Source: Streptomyces malaysiensis subsp. samsunensis (lineage in GTDB: Bacteria; Actinomycetota; Actinomycetes; Streptomycetales; Streptomycetaceae). Taken from it: 64,000 bases of DNA. Under the pieces are notes generated by a model, which did no database searches, had not been told where the DNA came from, and saw only the letters and a list, made by a program, of their open reading frames with translations. Each line of letters starts with the position of its first letter. Position 1 is the stretch's first letter. The DNA lies in contig NZ_JANIIC010000018.1 in the NCBI RefSeq assembly GCF_024519315.1, positions 62,001-126,000 on the forward strand, written 5' to 3'. A program made the position numbers and the translations under genes. This document shows positions 8,526-16,862 of this stretch, piece by piece.

Positions 8526-9644
8526 TCAGGAGGCGGTCCGCTTGCCCGTCTGCTTCTTCGCGGTGGCCTTCTTGGCCGCGCTCTTCTTGGCCGCAGCCTT
8601 CTTCGCACCCGCCTTCTTCGTGGCGGCCTTCTCCGCAGGCTCCTTCTCCGCCGCCTTGGCGGCCTTCGTCCCGCCCCTCCTCGCCCCCGCGGTCTTCTTC
8701 TCGGCCACGGCCGCAGGCTCCTTCTTCGTCGCCGCGGCCTTCTTCGCCGGGGCCTTCTTGCGGCCGCGCAACTCGTGGACCGTAGCCTCCGCCTCCTCCT
8801 CGGCTCCCCCCTCCGAGGCGTCACCGGCCTCCCCCGCCGCCGCGGCCGCTCCGGCCCCCTCCTCGCCCCGGGACTGCCTGGCGCTGCGGACGCTCTCCTT
8901 CAGGGCCGCCATCAGGTCGACCACCTGCGCGCCCGAAGGCCGCTCACCGGGCTCGGCCGCGGGCGTGGCGCCGGACATCTTCGCCGCCACCAGCTCCTCC
9001 AGCGCCTCGTGGTAGTCGTCGTGCAGTTCGCTGATGTCCACCTCTCCGAGCGTCTCCATCAGGGTGTCGGCGAGGTCCAGTTCGGCCGGTTTCACGGTCA
9101 CCTTCTCCTTGGGGGCCACCCCCGCGGGCTCGCGCACCTCGTCCGGCCAGAGCAGCCGGTGCAGCGCGATGGTGTCGCCCACGACGCGGAGCATCCCCAG
9201 CCGCTCGCGGCCCCGGTGGGCGTATTTGGCGATGGCGACCTTCCCGCTGCGCTTGAGCGCCTCGCGCAGCAATGTGTACGGCTTGGCCCCGGCGGCGCCG
9301 CTGGTGCCCAGGTAGTAGGCGTCGCCCAGCTGGAGCGGATCGATCTCGGAGGCGGAGATGAACGCCTCGATCTCCAGGGTGTGGGTGGTGGGCAGCGGAA
9401 GGGCCGCGAGGTCCTCGTCGGTGATCGGGACCAGCGCTCCGTCCGCGTCCTCGTACGCCCGCCCGATCTCGCCCGACTCGATCGGCTTGTCCTCGAGCTC
9501 GCAGACCTTGCGGTAGCGGATGCGGCCGCCGTCGCGGGTGTGGATCTGCCGGAACGAGATCGAGTGGTCCTCGGTGGCCGGATACATCTTGATCGGAATG
9601 CTCACCAGGCCGAAGGAAATGTTCCCATTCCAGATAGATCGCAT
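8526..9644 (-). CDS. ku: DNA end-binding protein Ku (bacterial NHEJ)
   Basis: The 372-residue protein starts MRSIWNGNISFGLVSIPIKM, a hallmark of bacterial Ku, and has the full Ku core of about 250 residues. Ku forms a ring on double-strand ends and recruits LigD. The last 110 residues are a low-complexity Lys/Ala-rich tail with many AAKK and KKA repeats, like the DNA-binding tail known from some actinobacterial Ku proteins and reminiscent of histone H1. ATG 9644 follows AAAGGGA at a good distance. It is divergent from the polymerase gene with only 30 bp between, so both share a tiny regulatory region. Confidence 0.95.
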   Translation of the reverse strand: MRSIWNGNISFGLVSIPIKMYPATEDHSISFRQIHTRDGGRIRYRKVCELEDKPIESGEIGRAYEDADGALVPITDEDLAALPLPTTHTLEIEAFISASEIDPLQLGDAYYLGTSGAAGAKPYTLLREALKRSGKVAIAKYAHRGRERLGMLRVVGDTIALHRLLWPDEVREPAGVAPKEKVTVKPAELDLADTLMETLGEVDISELHDDYHEALEELVAAKMSGATPAAEPGERPSGAQVVDLMAALKESVRSARQSRGEEGAGAAAAAGEAGDASEGGAEEEAEATVHELRGRKKAPAKKAAATKKEPAAVAEKKTAGARRGGTKAAKAAEKEPAEKAATKKAGAKKAAAKKSAAKKATAKKQTGKRTAS

Positions 9645-9674
9645 GCTTGATCCCTTTCGTGAGATTCTTATCGT

Positions 9675-10727
9675 ATGTCCCCGATCGCGGAGGTGGAGGG
9701 GCGGCGGATCACGCTCAGGAACCTCGACAAGGTCATCCATCCGGCCACCGGCACCACGAAGGGCGAGCTGCTGCACTATCTGGCGTCCACCGCGGACGCC
9801 CTCCTCGGCCATCTGCGTGGGCGGCCACTGGCGTTCCTGCGCTACCCGGACGGCCCCGACGGCCAGAAGTTCTTCACCAAGAACCCGCCTCCGGGCACGC
9901 CCTCCTGGGTGACCACGGCCGAAGTCACCCGCCATAAGGGGGAGACCGCGCGGCAGGTGCTGATCCAGGACCTGCCCTCGCTGATGTGGGCGGCCAACCT
10001 CGTGGTGGAGCTCCATACCCCGATGTGGCGGATCGACCAGGGCGTGGGCAGCGCCGACCGGCTCGTCCTCGACCTCGACCCCGGGCCGCCCGCCACGATC
10101 GTGGACTGCCGTGTCGTCGCCGTATGGCTGCGCGAGCGGCTGCGCGCCGACGGCCTTACGGCTTACGCCAAGACCAGTGGCTCCAAGGGGCTCCATCTGC
10201 TGGTGCCGCTGGAGCCGACCCCGTCCCGGCAGGCCACCGCCTACGCCAGACGGCTGGCCCTGGAGGCCGCGAACGCCATGCCGGACCTGGTCATCCGTAA
10301 GATGACCCGCTCGCTGCGGCCGGGGAAGGTGTACGTGGACTTCAGCCAGAACGCGGCCGCGAAGACCACCGCAGCCCCGTACACCCCGCGAGCCCTCTCC
10401 GAACCGGCCGTCTCCGCGCCCGTCACCTGGGAGGAGGTCGAGGAGTGCGGCGACCCCTCGGCGCTGACCTTCCTGATCGACGACATCCCCGCGCGGCTCG
10501 ACCGCCACGGGGATCTGCTGGCCCCGCTGCTGGACCCGGCGCAGGCACGCCCGCTGCCGACGGGTGGCGGCGGGGGCGGGGACGACGGGGCCGCCGATGA
10601 GGACGGGGCCGCCGATGAGGGCGAGGCCGCCGATGAGGGCGAGGCAGACGACGAAGACGCGGCCGACGATGAAAGCGCGGCGGACGACGAAGACGCGGCG
10701 GACGACGAAAGCGCGGCGGACCGATGA
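9675..10727 (+). CDS. LigD-type NHEJ polymerase (primase-polymerase domain protein)
   Basis: The 350-residue protein is a stand-alone LigD polymerase domain: VIHPATGTTKGELLHYL, FFTKNPPPGTPSWV, LVLDLDPG with the catalytic Asp pair, and KTSGSKGLHLLVPL. Such enzymes add nucleotides or ribonucleotides at ends held by Ku. Residues 297-350 form a Gly then Asp/Glu/Ala tail with repeated DDEDAADDESAA units, encoded by short tandem repeats. The next gene, the ligase, starts in ATGA overlap. Here the polymerase and ligase functions are two proteins, as in other streptomycetes, not one LigD as in mycobacteria. Confidence 0.93.
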   Translation: MSPIAEVEGRRITLRNLDKVIHPATGTTKGELLHYLASTADALLGHLRGRPLAFLRYPDGPDGQKFFTKNPPPGTPSWVTTAEVTRHKGETARQVLIQDLPSLMWAANLVVELHTPMWRIDQGVGSADRLVLDLDPGPPATIVDCRVVAVWLRERLRADGLTAYAKTSGSKGLHLLVPLEPTPSRQATAYARRLALEAANAMPDLVIRKMTRSLRPGKVYVDFSQNAAAKTTAAPYTPRALSEPAVSAPVTWEEVEECGDPSALTFLIDDIPARLDRHGDLLAPLLDPAQARPLPTGGGGGGDDGAADEDGAADEGEAADEGEADDEDAADDESAADDEDAADDESAADR

Positions 10728-11683
10728 CCTCCCAGGAGCCGCCCCTTCGGCAGCCCCCTCAGCCGCCTCTTCAGCCACCGGTGGAGGTGGCGCTGGCCCG
10801 TGTCGTCCCCACCCTGCCGACCGCCCCGCCCGGACGGCGGCTGGCGTACGAGCCCAAATTCGACGGGCATCGGCTGCTGATCTTCCGGTTGGTGGACACC
10901 GTAAGGATGCAGGCACGCTCCGGCCGCATCATCACCCGTGCCTTCCCCGACCTGGAGGCCGCCGCGCGGCCGCTTCCGCCCGGTACGGTCCTCGACGGTG
11001 AGGTGGTGGTGTGGGCGGGCGGCCGTACGGACTTCGCCGCCGTCCAGAAGCGCGCCTTCGCCGCGTCCGAGTCCCGGGCGGGCCGGCTCGCCCGGGAACT
11101 GCCCGCCTCCTACGCCGCCTTCGACCTGCTCGCGATCGGGGCGGAGGATCTGCGGCCGCTTCCTTACGAACAGCGTCGCGCCCGGTTGATGGCGCTCCTC
11201 GAACCGCTCGGCCCACCGCTCCAGGCCGTTCCCATGACCACCGACCCGGAGCTCGCCGCCACCTGGTACGAGGCGCTGCCGGAGATCGGCGTCGAGGGCC
11301 TGGTCATCAAGGATCTGGATCAGCCGTACCGGCCGGGCCGCCACTGGCGGAAGCTGCGCCACTCGGAGGCCCGTGACGCCGTCGTCGTCGGCGTGGTCGG
11401 GCCCCGGCTCCGCCCCCGCGCCCTGGCGCTGGTGCTCCCCGGCGATGACGCGCCCGTGATCTCCGCCCCGCTTTCGACGGGCGTCCGCGCCCAGCTCGGC
11501 TCGGCCCTGCGCGACCTGCCCGACCCACAGCCTCCGCCCGCCGAACTCCCCACCGCGCTGGACCGGGTCGGCGCCGAGATCGCCTACCGCCCCATCGCCC
11601 CGGATCTGACGGTGGAGGTCCGCCACGAGAGCACGGTCCGCCACGCGGCCACAACGGTCATGCGCCTCCGCATCCCCGACTGA
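10724..11683 (+). CDS. ATP-dependent DNA ligase (LigD-type ligase domain)
   Basis: The 319-residue protein has the adenylation motif KFDGHR with Lys45 as nucleotide acceptor, then LDGEVVVW (motif III), YAAFDLLAI, EGLVIKD (motif IV) and WRKLR (motif V), followed by an OB fold. No polymerase or phosphoesterase domain is fused. The N-terminus is Pro/Gln-rich. Start overlaps the polymerase stop (10724-10727), so the genes are co-translated. It would seal breaks prepared by Ku and the polymerase. Confidence 0.93.
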   Translation: MTSQEPPLRQPPQPPLQPPVEVALARVVPTLPTAPPGRRLAYEPKFDGHRLLIFRLVDTVRMQARSGRIITRAFPDLEAAARPLPPGTVLDGEVVVWAGGRTDFAAVQKRAFAASESRAGRLARELPASYAAFDLLAIGAEDLRPLPYEQRRARLMALLEPLGPPLQAVPMTTDPELAATWYEALPEIGVEGLVIKDLDQPYRPGRHWRKLRHSEARDAVVVGVVGPRLRPRALALVLPGDDAPVISAPLSTGVRAQLGSALRDLPDPQPPPAELPTALDRVGAEIAYRPIAPDLTVEVRHESTVRHAATTVMRLRIPD

Positions 11684-11715
11684 CCACCCCGACCGGCCTC
11701 CGCGCGCCGGGCCCC

Positions 11716-11868
11716 GGCCCTTGCCCGTACGTCGCGTACTCCGACCGGCCCCCGCGCGCCGGGCCCCCGACCCTTGCCCGTGTGCCGCGCACCTCGACCC
11801 GCCTCGCGCGCTGTGCCCCCGGCCCTTGCCCGTACGTCGCGTACTCCGACCGGCCCCCGCGCGCCGGG
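11716..11868. repeat. GC-rich direct repeats between convergent genes
   Basis: The 285-bp gap between the ligase and the PLP enzyme holds no gene. It is built of degenerate repeats of about 50 bp; 48 bases at 11716-11763 recur exactly at 11821-11868, and partial copies (CCCGTGAGCCGC, CCGCGCGCCCC) continue into the 3' end of the PLP enzyme gene. The array may have lengthened that protein's C-terminus. Confidence 0.7.
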
Positions 11869-11968
11869 TCCCCTGCCCGTGAGCCGCGCGCCCCGACCCG
11901 CCCCGTGTGCCGCGCCCCCGACCCCCGCCCGTGAGCCGCCCCGACCCGTCCCCGTTTCCCGCGCGCCC

Positions 11969-12964
11969 CTACCCGCCCCCGCGTGCCGCGCGCCCCGACT
12001 CGCCTCCGTTTCCCGCGCGCCCCGGCTCTGGCTCCGGCTTCGGATCCGGCGGGCCGGTGATCACCGCCGTCACCCGGCTGCCCGGCGGCAGTTCGCCCCG
12101 CTCCACCAGCCCGTGGACACCCCACAGCATCTTCGCCACGTACCGCCGCTCCACCCGCACCCCGTGCCGCTCCTCGAACCGGGCCGCGAACGCCTCCAGC
12201 TCCGCCGGGACGCGCCCGTAGCCGCCGCCGTGGTAGCCGTGGTCGATGTGCCAGTTGCCGAACGCCCGCCCCCAACCGCGCCGGTGCAGCTCGGCCACCT
12301 CGCCGTCCAGATGGCCTTCGGCCCCCTTCAGGACGGCGAACCCCACCGCCCGCGCACCGGCCGGGAGCGCGGCGGTGATCCCGGCCAGCGTGCCCCCGGT
12401 GCCCACCGCGCAGCACACCACGTCGCCCGGCCCCAGGTCGGGCAGCTCCGCGACGAGCTCCGCCGCCCCGCGCGCCGCCAGTACGTTCGTACCGCCCTCG
12501 GGGAGGACGTAAGCGCGCCCCCACCGCTCCTCCAGCCCCCGCAGGGTGCCGGGGTCGTCCTCGCTCAGCCCGCGCAGCGTCTCGCGGTAGGCGGAGCGGC
12601 TGACGAAGGCCAGCTCCATACCGTGGTCCTCGGCCCGCGTCAGCGACCAGTTGCGCGGCGCGTCGGCCAACTCGTCGCCCCGGATGACCCCGACCGTCGA
12701 CAGCCCGTAGGCGGCCCCGGCCGCCGCCACCGCGCGGATGTGGTTGGAGTACGCCCCGCCGAAGGTGAGCAGCCGCGTGTGCCCCCGCTCGACGGCCGCG
12801 CGCAGATTCGGCGTGAGCTTGCGCCACTTGTTGCCCGGCACCAGCGGATGGATGAGATCGTCCCGCTTCAGCCGCAGCGCCACGCCCCGATCGGCGAGCC
12901 ACGGATCGACCACGTCCCGCACGGGGGACGGCAGCCGCGGCCGCAACGGGGTGGCGATGTCCAT
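11969..12964 (-). CDS. D-cysteine desulfhydrase / ACC deaminase-like PLP enzyme
   Basis: The 331-residue protein is a fold-type II PLP enzyme of the ACC deaminase/D-cysteine desulfhydrase family. PGNKWRKL carries the PLP-binding Lys, GGAYSNHIRAVA follows, and AVGTGGTLAGI is the phosphate-binding loop. It could deaminate 1-aminocyclopropane-1-carboxylate or cleave D-cysteine; sequence alone does not decide. ATG 12964 is chosen because AGGTGAG lies at the proper distance; a GTG at 12976 lacks one. The C-terminal 25 residues (PEPEPGRAGNGGESGRAARG) come from the repeat array and are probably not functional. Confidence 0.85.
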   Translation of the reverse strand: MDIATPLRPRLPSPVRDVVDPWLADRGVALRLKRDDLIHPLVPGNKWRKLTPNLRAAVERGHTRLLTFGGAYSNHIRAVAAAGAAYGLSTVGVIRGDELADAPRNWSLTRAEDHGMELAFVSRSAYRETLRGLSEDDPGTLRGLEERWGRAYVLPEGGTNVLAARGAAELVAELPDLGPGDVVCCAVGTGGTLAGITAALPAGARAVGFAVLKGAEGHLDGEVAELHRRGWGRAFGNWHIDHGYHGGGYGRVPAELEAFAARFEERHGVRVERRYVAKMLWGVHGLVERGELPPGSRVTAVITGPPDPKPEPEPGRAGNGGESGRAARGGG

Positions 12965-13003
12965 GGGGCGTCTCACCTGTCCATTCTCGCCGCTGCCCCT
13001 CGT

Positions 13004-13210
13004 TCACCGAGCCGTACCGCCAGTGAGCCGCGCGGCCGCGGGACCCGACCCGGTCACGCAGCGTAAGCACTGACAGGGCGGCCATGTCGAGGTGAGGAGG
13101 GGAGCCAGAGGGTCGCTGCTGATGACCACCACTTCGGCGCTCCAGGTCCGGCCACTGTCATGGGACACCCGCATGCTCATGAGCCGCTGTCCCTTTTCTG
13201 TCTTGTCCAT
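13004..13210 (-). CDS. small conserved-looking protein with CQCLRC motif
   Basis: The 68-residue protein contains MRVSHDSGRTWSAEVVVIS and PPCQCLRC. The middle reads as a compact beta-rich module, and the Cys triplet could bind a metal. I recall similar small proteins in streptomycetes near XRE regulators, but no function is known to me. ATG 13210 has AGAGG 9 nt upstream. It is divergent from the XRE gene. The tail after CLRC is low complexity. Confidence 0.55.
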   Translation of the reverse strand: MDKTEKGQRLMSMRVSHDSGRTWSAEVVVISSDPLAPLLTSTWPPCQCLRCVTGSGPAAARLTGGTAR

Positions 13211-13357
13211 CACGATCTGCCTCTTCTGTCGCGTTGGGTCGTGATGGTCCCGCCATTGCCCAGGGCGCCGCGACGACAGAAAAGGCGTTACTCGGGTGTC
13301 CCTCGAAGGGCGTCATTTCGGTGTCATTCATGGGCGTTCGCGGCTAGCGTGGACGCC

Positions 13358-14137
13358 ATGACGACCGAGGTACACGCACCGAATGACGCGCTGCGGGCTG
13401 TGCGGATCGGCCTGCGGATGAGCCAGGACGACCTGGCGAAGGCGCTCCGCCGGGCAGGTGTCGGGTCGGGTGAGCCGAACGAGGCCAGCAAACGGCTGGT
13501 CCAACGCTGGGAATCCGGTATCAGCAGATCACCGAGGCCGGTCTACATCCGCGCGCTGGAGAGGGTCACAGGGGTGCCGATCGAGTCATTGGGATTCGCC
13601 CCGCAGGTGCCCATGGCGAGAGTCCATGGCGATGGGGCGGGAGGGCATGACATGACACCGAGCGCGGAGGGCGTGGCTCCCGCCTCCGCCGACACCCGGG
13701 CGGGCCGGCAGACGGCGGCAGACAACTACAGCGGCGTCTGGCTCTCCCGGTACGAGTACTACTCGTCAGGGCGCGAGGACGTCTTCGAGGGCAGGCACTA
13801 CGTGGTGCTCGTGCAGCACGGCAATCGCCTGACGGGACGGTCACTCAACGGAGCGTCCCTGAACCCCGACTCCCCGCTCTCCCTGGACTTCACCGTCGAC
13901 CGGAGCGTGGTCACGGGTACCTGGACCGAGCAGACGGCCACCGGCGGCTACTACCAGGGGGCGTGCTACCACGGCGCGATTCAGCTGCTCGTGGAGCCGA
14001 CCAGCCGCCGCATGGCCGGCAAGTGGGTCGGCTTCGGCAAGGACTTCGACGTCAACACCGGACCGTGGGAACTGCGCCTCATGGACACCTCGGTGTCCAA
14101 GGCGACCCTGGAGCGGTACAGCGTCCCGCCGGAGTGA
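13358..14137 (+). CDS. XRE-family regulator with C-terminal beta-rich domain
   Basis: The 259-residue protein has an N-terminal Cro/CI-type HTH (ALRAVRIGLRMSQDDLAKAL, then KRLVQRWESGISRSPRPVYI) over residues 9-65. A Gly/Ala linker leads to a C-terminal domain of about 140 residues (SGVWLSRYEYYSSGRED, GTWTEQTATGGYYQGACYHG) that looks beta-rich and may bind a ligand. This architecture occurs in streptomycete regulators of unknown target. The start at ATG 13358 is where the HTH homology begins. It is divergent from the small CQCLRC protein. Confidence 0.8.
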   Translation: MTTEVHAPNDALRAVRIGLRMSQDDLAKALRRAGVGSGEPNEASKRLVQRWESGISRSPRPVYIRALERVTGVPIESLGFAPQVPMARVHGDGAGGHDMTPSAEGVAPASADTRAGRQTAADNYSGVWLSRYEYYSSGREDVFEGRHYVVLVQHGNRLTGRSLNGASLNPDSPLSLDFTVDRSVVTGTWTEQTATGGYYQGACYHGAIQLLVEPTSRRMAGKWVGFGKDFDVNTGPWELRLMDTSVSKATLERYSVPPE

Positions 14138-14165
14138 CCGGACCGCTCGGACGGGCCGCGGAAGC

Positions 14166-15092
14166 TCAGGAAAAGCGCGCGATCGCCGTCATCGTCGGCC
14201 GGAGATTCCGGACCGCGGGCAGCCACCGCATCACGGGCGCCAGCGCCCCGTAGTAGAACCCGCGCCCGCGCGGCGGCGGCACCTCGCGTACGTCCGTGAT
14301 CGCCGGATGGGCCGTCCGCACCTTCGGCAGCTCGCCCGCGTCCATGCCCCATGGCATGGGCGGCGCCTGATAGCCCTGCGCGGTGCGCATCTCGCCGCGC
14401 AGCGTCCGGGCGCTGAACCAGCGGGGCACCGCGTCGAAGACCAGCGCCCCGCCCCGGAACCGCTCGGCGCACCCCGCGATCAGGTCCTTCACCTCGGTCG
14501 GCCGGAGATACATCAGCAGCCCCTGGGCGGTGATCAGCACCCCGTGCGCGGGATCGACCTCGTCCCGCCAGGACAGGTCGAGCGCCGACCGGGCGAGGGT
14601 GCGCCGCCGCTCCTCGTCCGGCAGCAGCGACCGCCGCACCTCGGCGGTCTCCGGCAGCTCCACGCACAGCCAGCGCGCCCGCCCGTTGTCCACCCGCCAG
14701 TACTGCGTCTCCAGGCCCTCGGCGAGCGTGACGACCGTGCCGTCCGGATGCTCGTCCAGGAAGGCCCGTACGGCGGTGTCGAAGGTGCGGACCCGCAGCG
14801 CGTGGCCCTGCGCCAGCAGCGGGCTGGGCGCGCCGAAGGTCTCCTCGAAGGGGTAGTCGATGCGGTCGACCAGCTCCACGGCCTTGGGGTCGGCCAGCAC
14901 GGTCCGCGCCCGGCGGGCCTCGGCAGCCCGCATATAGAGGTTCCACAGCAGGGTCTCGGGCACCTCGCTCAGCTCGATGCGCCGGCCCTTGCCGTCTTCG
15001 TCCCCGTCCCCGTCCCTGTTCCCGGTCCCGGTCCCGGTCCCGTCCCAGTCCCCGTAGCCGTAGCCGTAGCCGTTCGGTCCGGCGTCCGCCAT
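14166..15092 (-). CDS. LCMT-family class I SAM-dependent methyltransferase
   Basis: The 308-residue protein resembles the leucine carboxyl methyltransferase-like family of actinobacteria: PETLLWNLYMRAAEARR, VVTLAEGLETQYWRVDNG (SAM site), then LITAQGLLMYL and LVFDAVPRW. Such enzymes act on polyketides or unknown small molecules. The first 35 residues are an odd Gly/Tyr/Asp/Thr run (GYGYGYG, GTGTGTG) encoded by simple 6-bp repeats and may be a slippage product; the true start could lie after it. It faces the XRE gene and lies downstream of the carnitine operon terminator. Confidence 0.85.
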   Translation of the reverse strand: MADAGPNGYGYGYGDWDGTGTGTGNRDGDGDEDGKGRRIELSEVPETLLWNLYMRAAEARRARTVLADPKAVELVDRIDYPFEETFGAPSPLLAQGHALRVRTFDTAVRAFLDEHPDGTVVTLAEGLETQYWRVDNGRARWLCVELPETAEVRRSLLPDEERRRTLARSALDLSWRDEVDPAHGVLITAQGLLMYLRPTEVKDLIAGCAERFRGGALVFDAVPRWFSARTLRGEMRTAQGYQAPPMPWGMDAGELPKVRTAHPAITDVREVPPPRGRGFYYGALAPVMRWLPAVRNLRPTMTAIARFS

Positions 15093-15181
15093 GGTCTCGT
15101 CACCCCTCGCCGTGTGCCGCCCCTGGCCGCGCGTCCCTCGGAGTGTCCTCCACTGCCATTCAACCTCACCCGCCGCGGAAG

Positions 15182-15260
15182 GGAGAACGGCCCCGGCAGG
15201 GGACGGAGAACGCCCCGGCGGGAGTGGAGAACGCCTCGGCGGGAGTGGAGAACGCCCCGG
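15182..15260. repeat. tandem 21-bp repeats before the thioesterase terminator
   Basis: Units of GGAGAACGCCCCGGCGGGAGT recur at 15205-15225 and 15226-15246, with a degenerate copy before and a partial copy after. The last copy supplies one arm of the hairpin at 15250-15290. No gene is visible here. Confidence 0.65.
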
Positions 15261-15290
15261 CCCCCGGATGATTCCGGGACCGGGGCGTTC
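15250..15290 (-). terminator. hairpin terminator after the carnitine operon
   Basis: GAACGCCCCGG (15250-15260) pairs perfectly with CCGGGGCGTTC (15280-15290), with a further small stem CCCGG/CCGGG inside. It lies 19 bp past the thioesterase stop on the minus strand. No T run follows, as is usual in streptomycetes. Confidence 0.7.
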
Positions 15291-15308
15291 AGGAGGTGGG
15301 CACGCCGT

Positions 15309-15782
15309 TCAACCCGCCTCGGACGGCACCGGGCCGATCGCCCGGCCCGCCCACTCGGGGGCCTTCTCGAGCAGATCCGTCAGCCGCTCCCGGATCTCGT
15401 CGGGGAACGGAGCCGAGCGGCTCTCGTTCTGGTCGATGTGGAGCGCGAGCAGCTCGGTGGTGGCCACGGGGGCGGCGTTCGGCTCCCCCACATGCATCTC
15501 ATGGGTGAACCGCACCTTCTTCTCGTCCACGCCGATCACGCGCGTACGGATGGTGAGTTCGGCGCCTTCGTCGACCTCGCGCAGATACCGGATATGCGAC
15601 TCCACGGTGTAGAGCGAGCAGCCGGTCTTGGCGCGGTAGGCGGAGTCCAGACCGGTCTCCACCATCATCTCGTCGGTGCTGTGGCCGAAGACGAGGACGT
15701 AGAACGCCTCGCTCATATGGCCGTTGTAGTCGATCCACTCGGGACGTACGGTCTGCCGGTAGTCGGGGAGCGTACTGCTCAC
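15309..15782 (-). CDS. acyl-CoA thioesterase, probable betainyl-CoA thioesterase
   Basis: The 157-residue hotdog-fold protein has VRPEWIDYNGHMSEAFYV, the 4HBT-type active-site region with Asp near the N-terminus. In carnitine degradation a thioesterase of this kind releases glycine betaine from betainyl-CoA. The role is inferred from position: it is the last gene of the carnitine operon and its GTG start overlaps the dehydrogenase stop (15779-15782). No signal peptide. Confidence 0.8.
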   Translation of the reverse strand: MSSTLPDYRQTVRPEWIDYNGHMSEAFYVLVFGHSTDEMMVETGLDSAYRAKTGCSLYTVESHIRYLREVDEGAELTIRTRVIGVDEKKVRFTHEMHVGEPNAAPVATTELLALHIDQNESRSAPFPDEIRERLTDLLEKAPEWAGRAIGPVPSEAG

Positions 15783-16792
15783 TTTTCGTCTCCCATGGTG
15801 CTGGAGTTATGTGCGATGCCGTCCGTCCCCTCGGTGCGCTGCCGCGGCAGTCGGCCGGTCGCCCGCAGGACGTCGATGACGCCCTGGTCCCGCTCCGCGA
15901 CGAGCTGCGCGATGGTACGGCCGCCCGCCGCCTCGTCACAGCCGTCGACCATGGCCGCACGCAGCGTGTCGTCCAGCTCAGGCGCCTCGAGACGGGTCCA
16001 CGGAGACTTCAACGAGGGTCCGAAGTGGTCGAGCATATGTCCCATGCCTCCCTCGCCGCCCGCCAGGGCGAACGTGAGGCAGGGACCCATGAACGCCCAC
16101 CGCAGCCCCGGCCCCTCGGTGATCGAGTCGTCGATCTCCTTCACCGTGGCCTCACCATTGGCGACCATGTGCAGCGCCTCCCGCCACAGCGCCTCCTGGA
16201 GCCGGTTGGCGATGAAACCGGGCAGCTCGCGCTCCATGGTGATGACGGATTTGCCCGCCACTTTGTAGAAGCGCGAGGCCCACTCGACCGCGGCGGCGTC
16301 GGTCTGTTTCCCGCCGACGACCTCGACCAGCGGAATGAGATACGGCGGGTTGAAGGGATGGCCGACGACGAGGCGGCCGGGGTCGGCGGCCTCGGTCTGC
16401 ATATCGGTCATCGGATAGCCGGAGGTGGAGGACGCGATGACGACACCGGCCGGGGCCGCCGCGTCCAGCCGGGCCAGCAGCGACCGCTTGAGCTCCAGCT
16501 TCTCGGGGGCGCTCTCCTGGACGAACTGCGCGTCGGCCACGGCCTCCTCGGCGGTCGCGGCCACGGTCAGCCGGTCGGGGGAGGCGCCGTCGGCGAGGCC
16601 GATCCGCTCCAGGGCGGGCCAGGCGGCGTCCACGAGGCGGCGCAGCTTCTCCTCGGCGTCGGGTGCCGGGTCCCAGGCGGTGACGTCGTAGCCGCGCGCC
16701 AGGAAGTGGGCGACCCAGCCGCCGCCGATGACTCCGGCGCCGACGCAGGCGACGCGGCGTACCTCTTCGGGGGCGCAGGGGGATGGGGGCAT
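15779..16792 (-). CDS. L-carnitine dehydrogenase (3-hydroxyacyl-CoA dehydrogenase family)
   Basis: The 337-residue protein has an N-terminal Rossmann fold, VACVGAGVIGGGWVAHFL at about residues 13-30, and the 3HCDH core with SSTSGYPMTDM, HPFNPPYLIPLVEVVGG and the C-terminal helical domain starting PGFIANRLQEAL. HPFNPP carries the catalytic His. L-carnitine dehydrogenases oxidise carnitine to 3-dehydrocarnitine with NAD. The neighbours, a dehydrocarnitine cleavage-type enzyme and a thioesterase, make this substrate more likely than 3-hydroxybutyryl-CoA. Start ATG 16792 follows TAGGA. Confidence 0.85.
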   Translation of the reverse strand: MPPSPCAPEEVRRVACVGAGVIGGGWVAHFLARGYDVTAWDPAPDAEEKLRRLVDAAWPALERIGLADGASPDRLTVAATAEEAVADAQFVQESAPEKLELKRSLLARLDAAAPAGVVIASSTSGYPMTDMQTEAADPGRLVVGHPFNPPYLIPLVEVVGGKQTDAAAVEWASRFYKVAGKSVITMERELPGFIANRLQEALWREALHMVANGEATVKEIDDSITEGPGLRWAFMGPCLTFALAGGEGGMGHMLDHFGPSLKSPWTRLEAPELDDTLRAAMVDGCDEAAGGRTIAQLVAERDQGVIDVLRATGRLPRQRTEGTDGIAHNSSTMGDEK

Positions 16793-16862
16793 GGCGGTCC
16801 TAAGGGTGTGAGGGGAGAAGGGTGTGAGGGGAGGGGAAGAGAAGAAGGGAGCTGGTGGGGGT

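Noticed and set aside
11684..11968. CRISPR-like array
   Set aside because: Repeats are degenerate, without unique spacers of constant length, and no cas genes are nearby.
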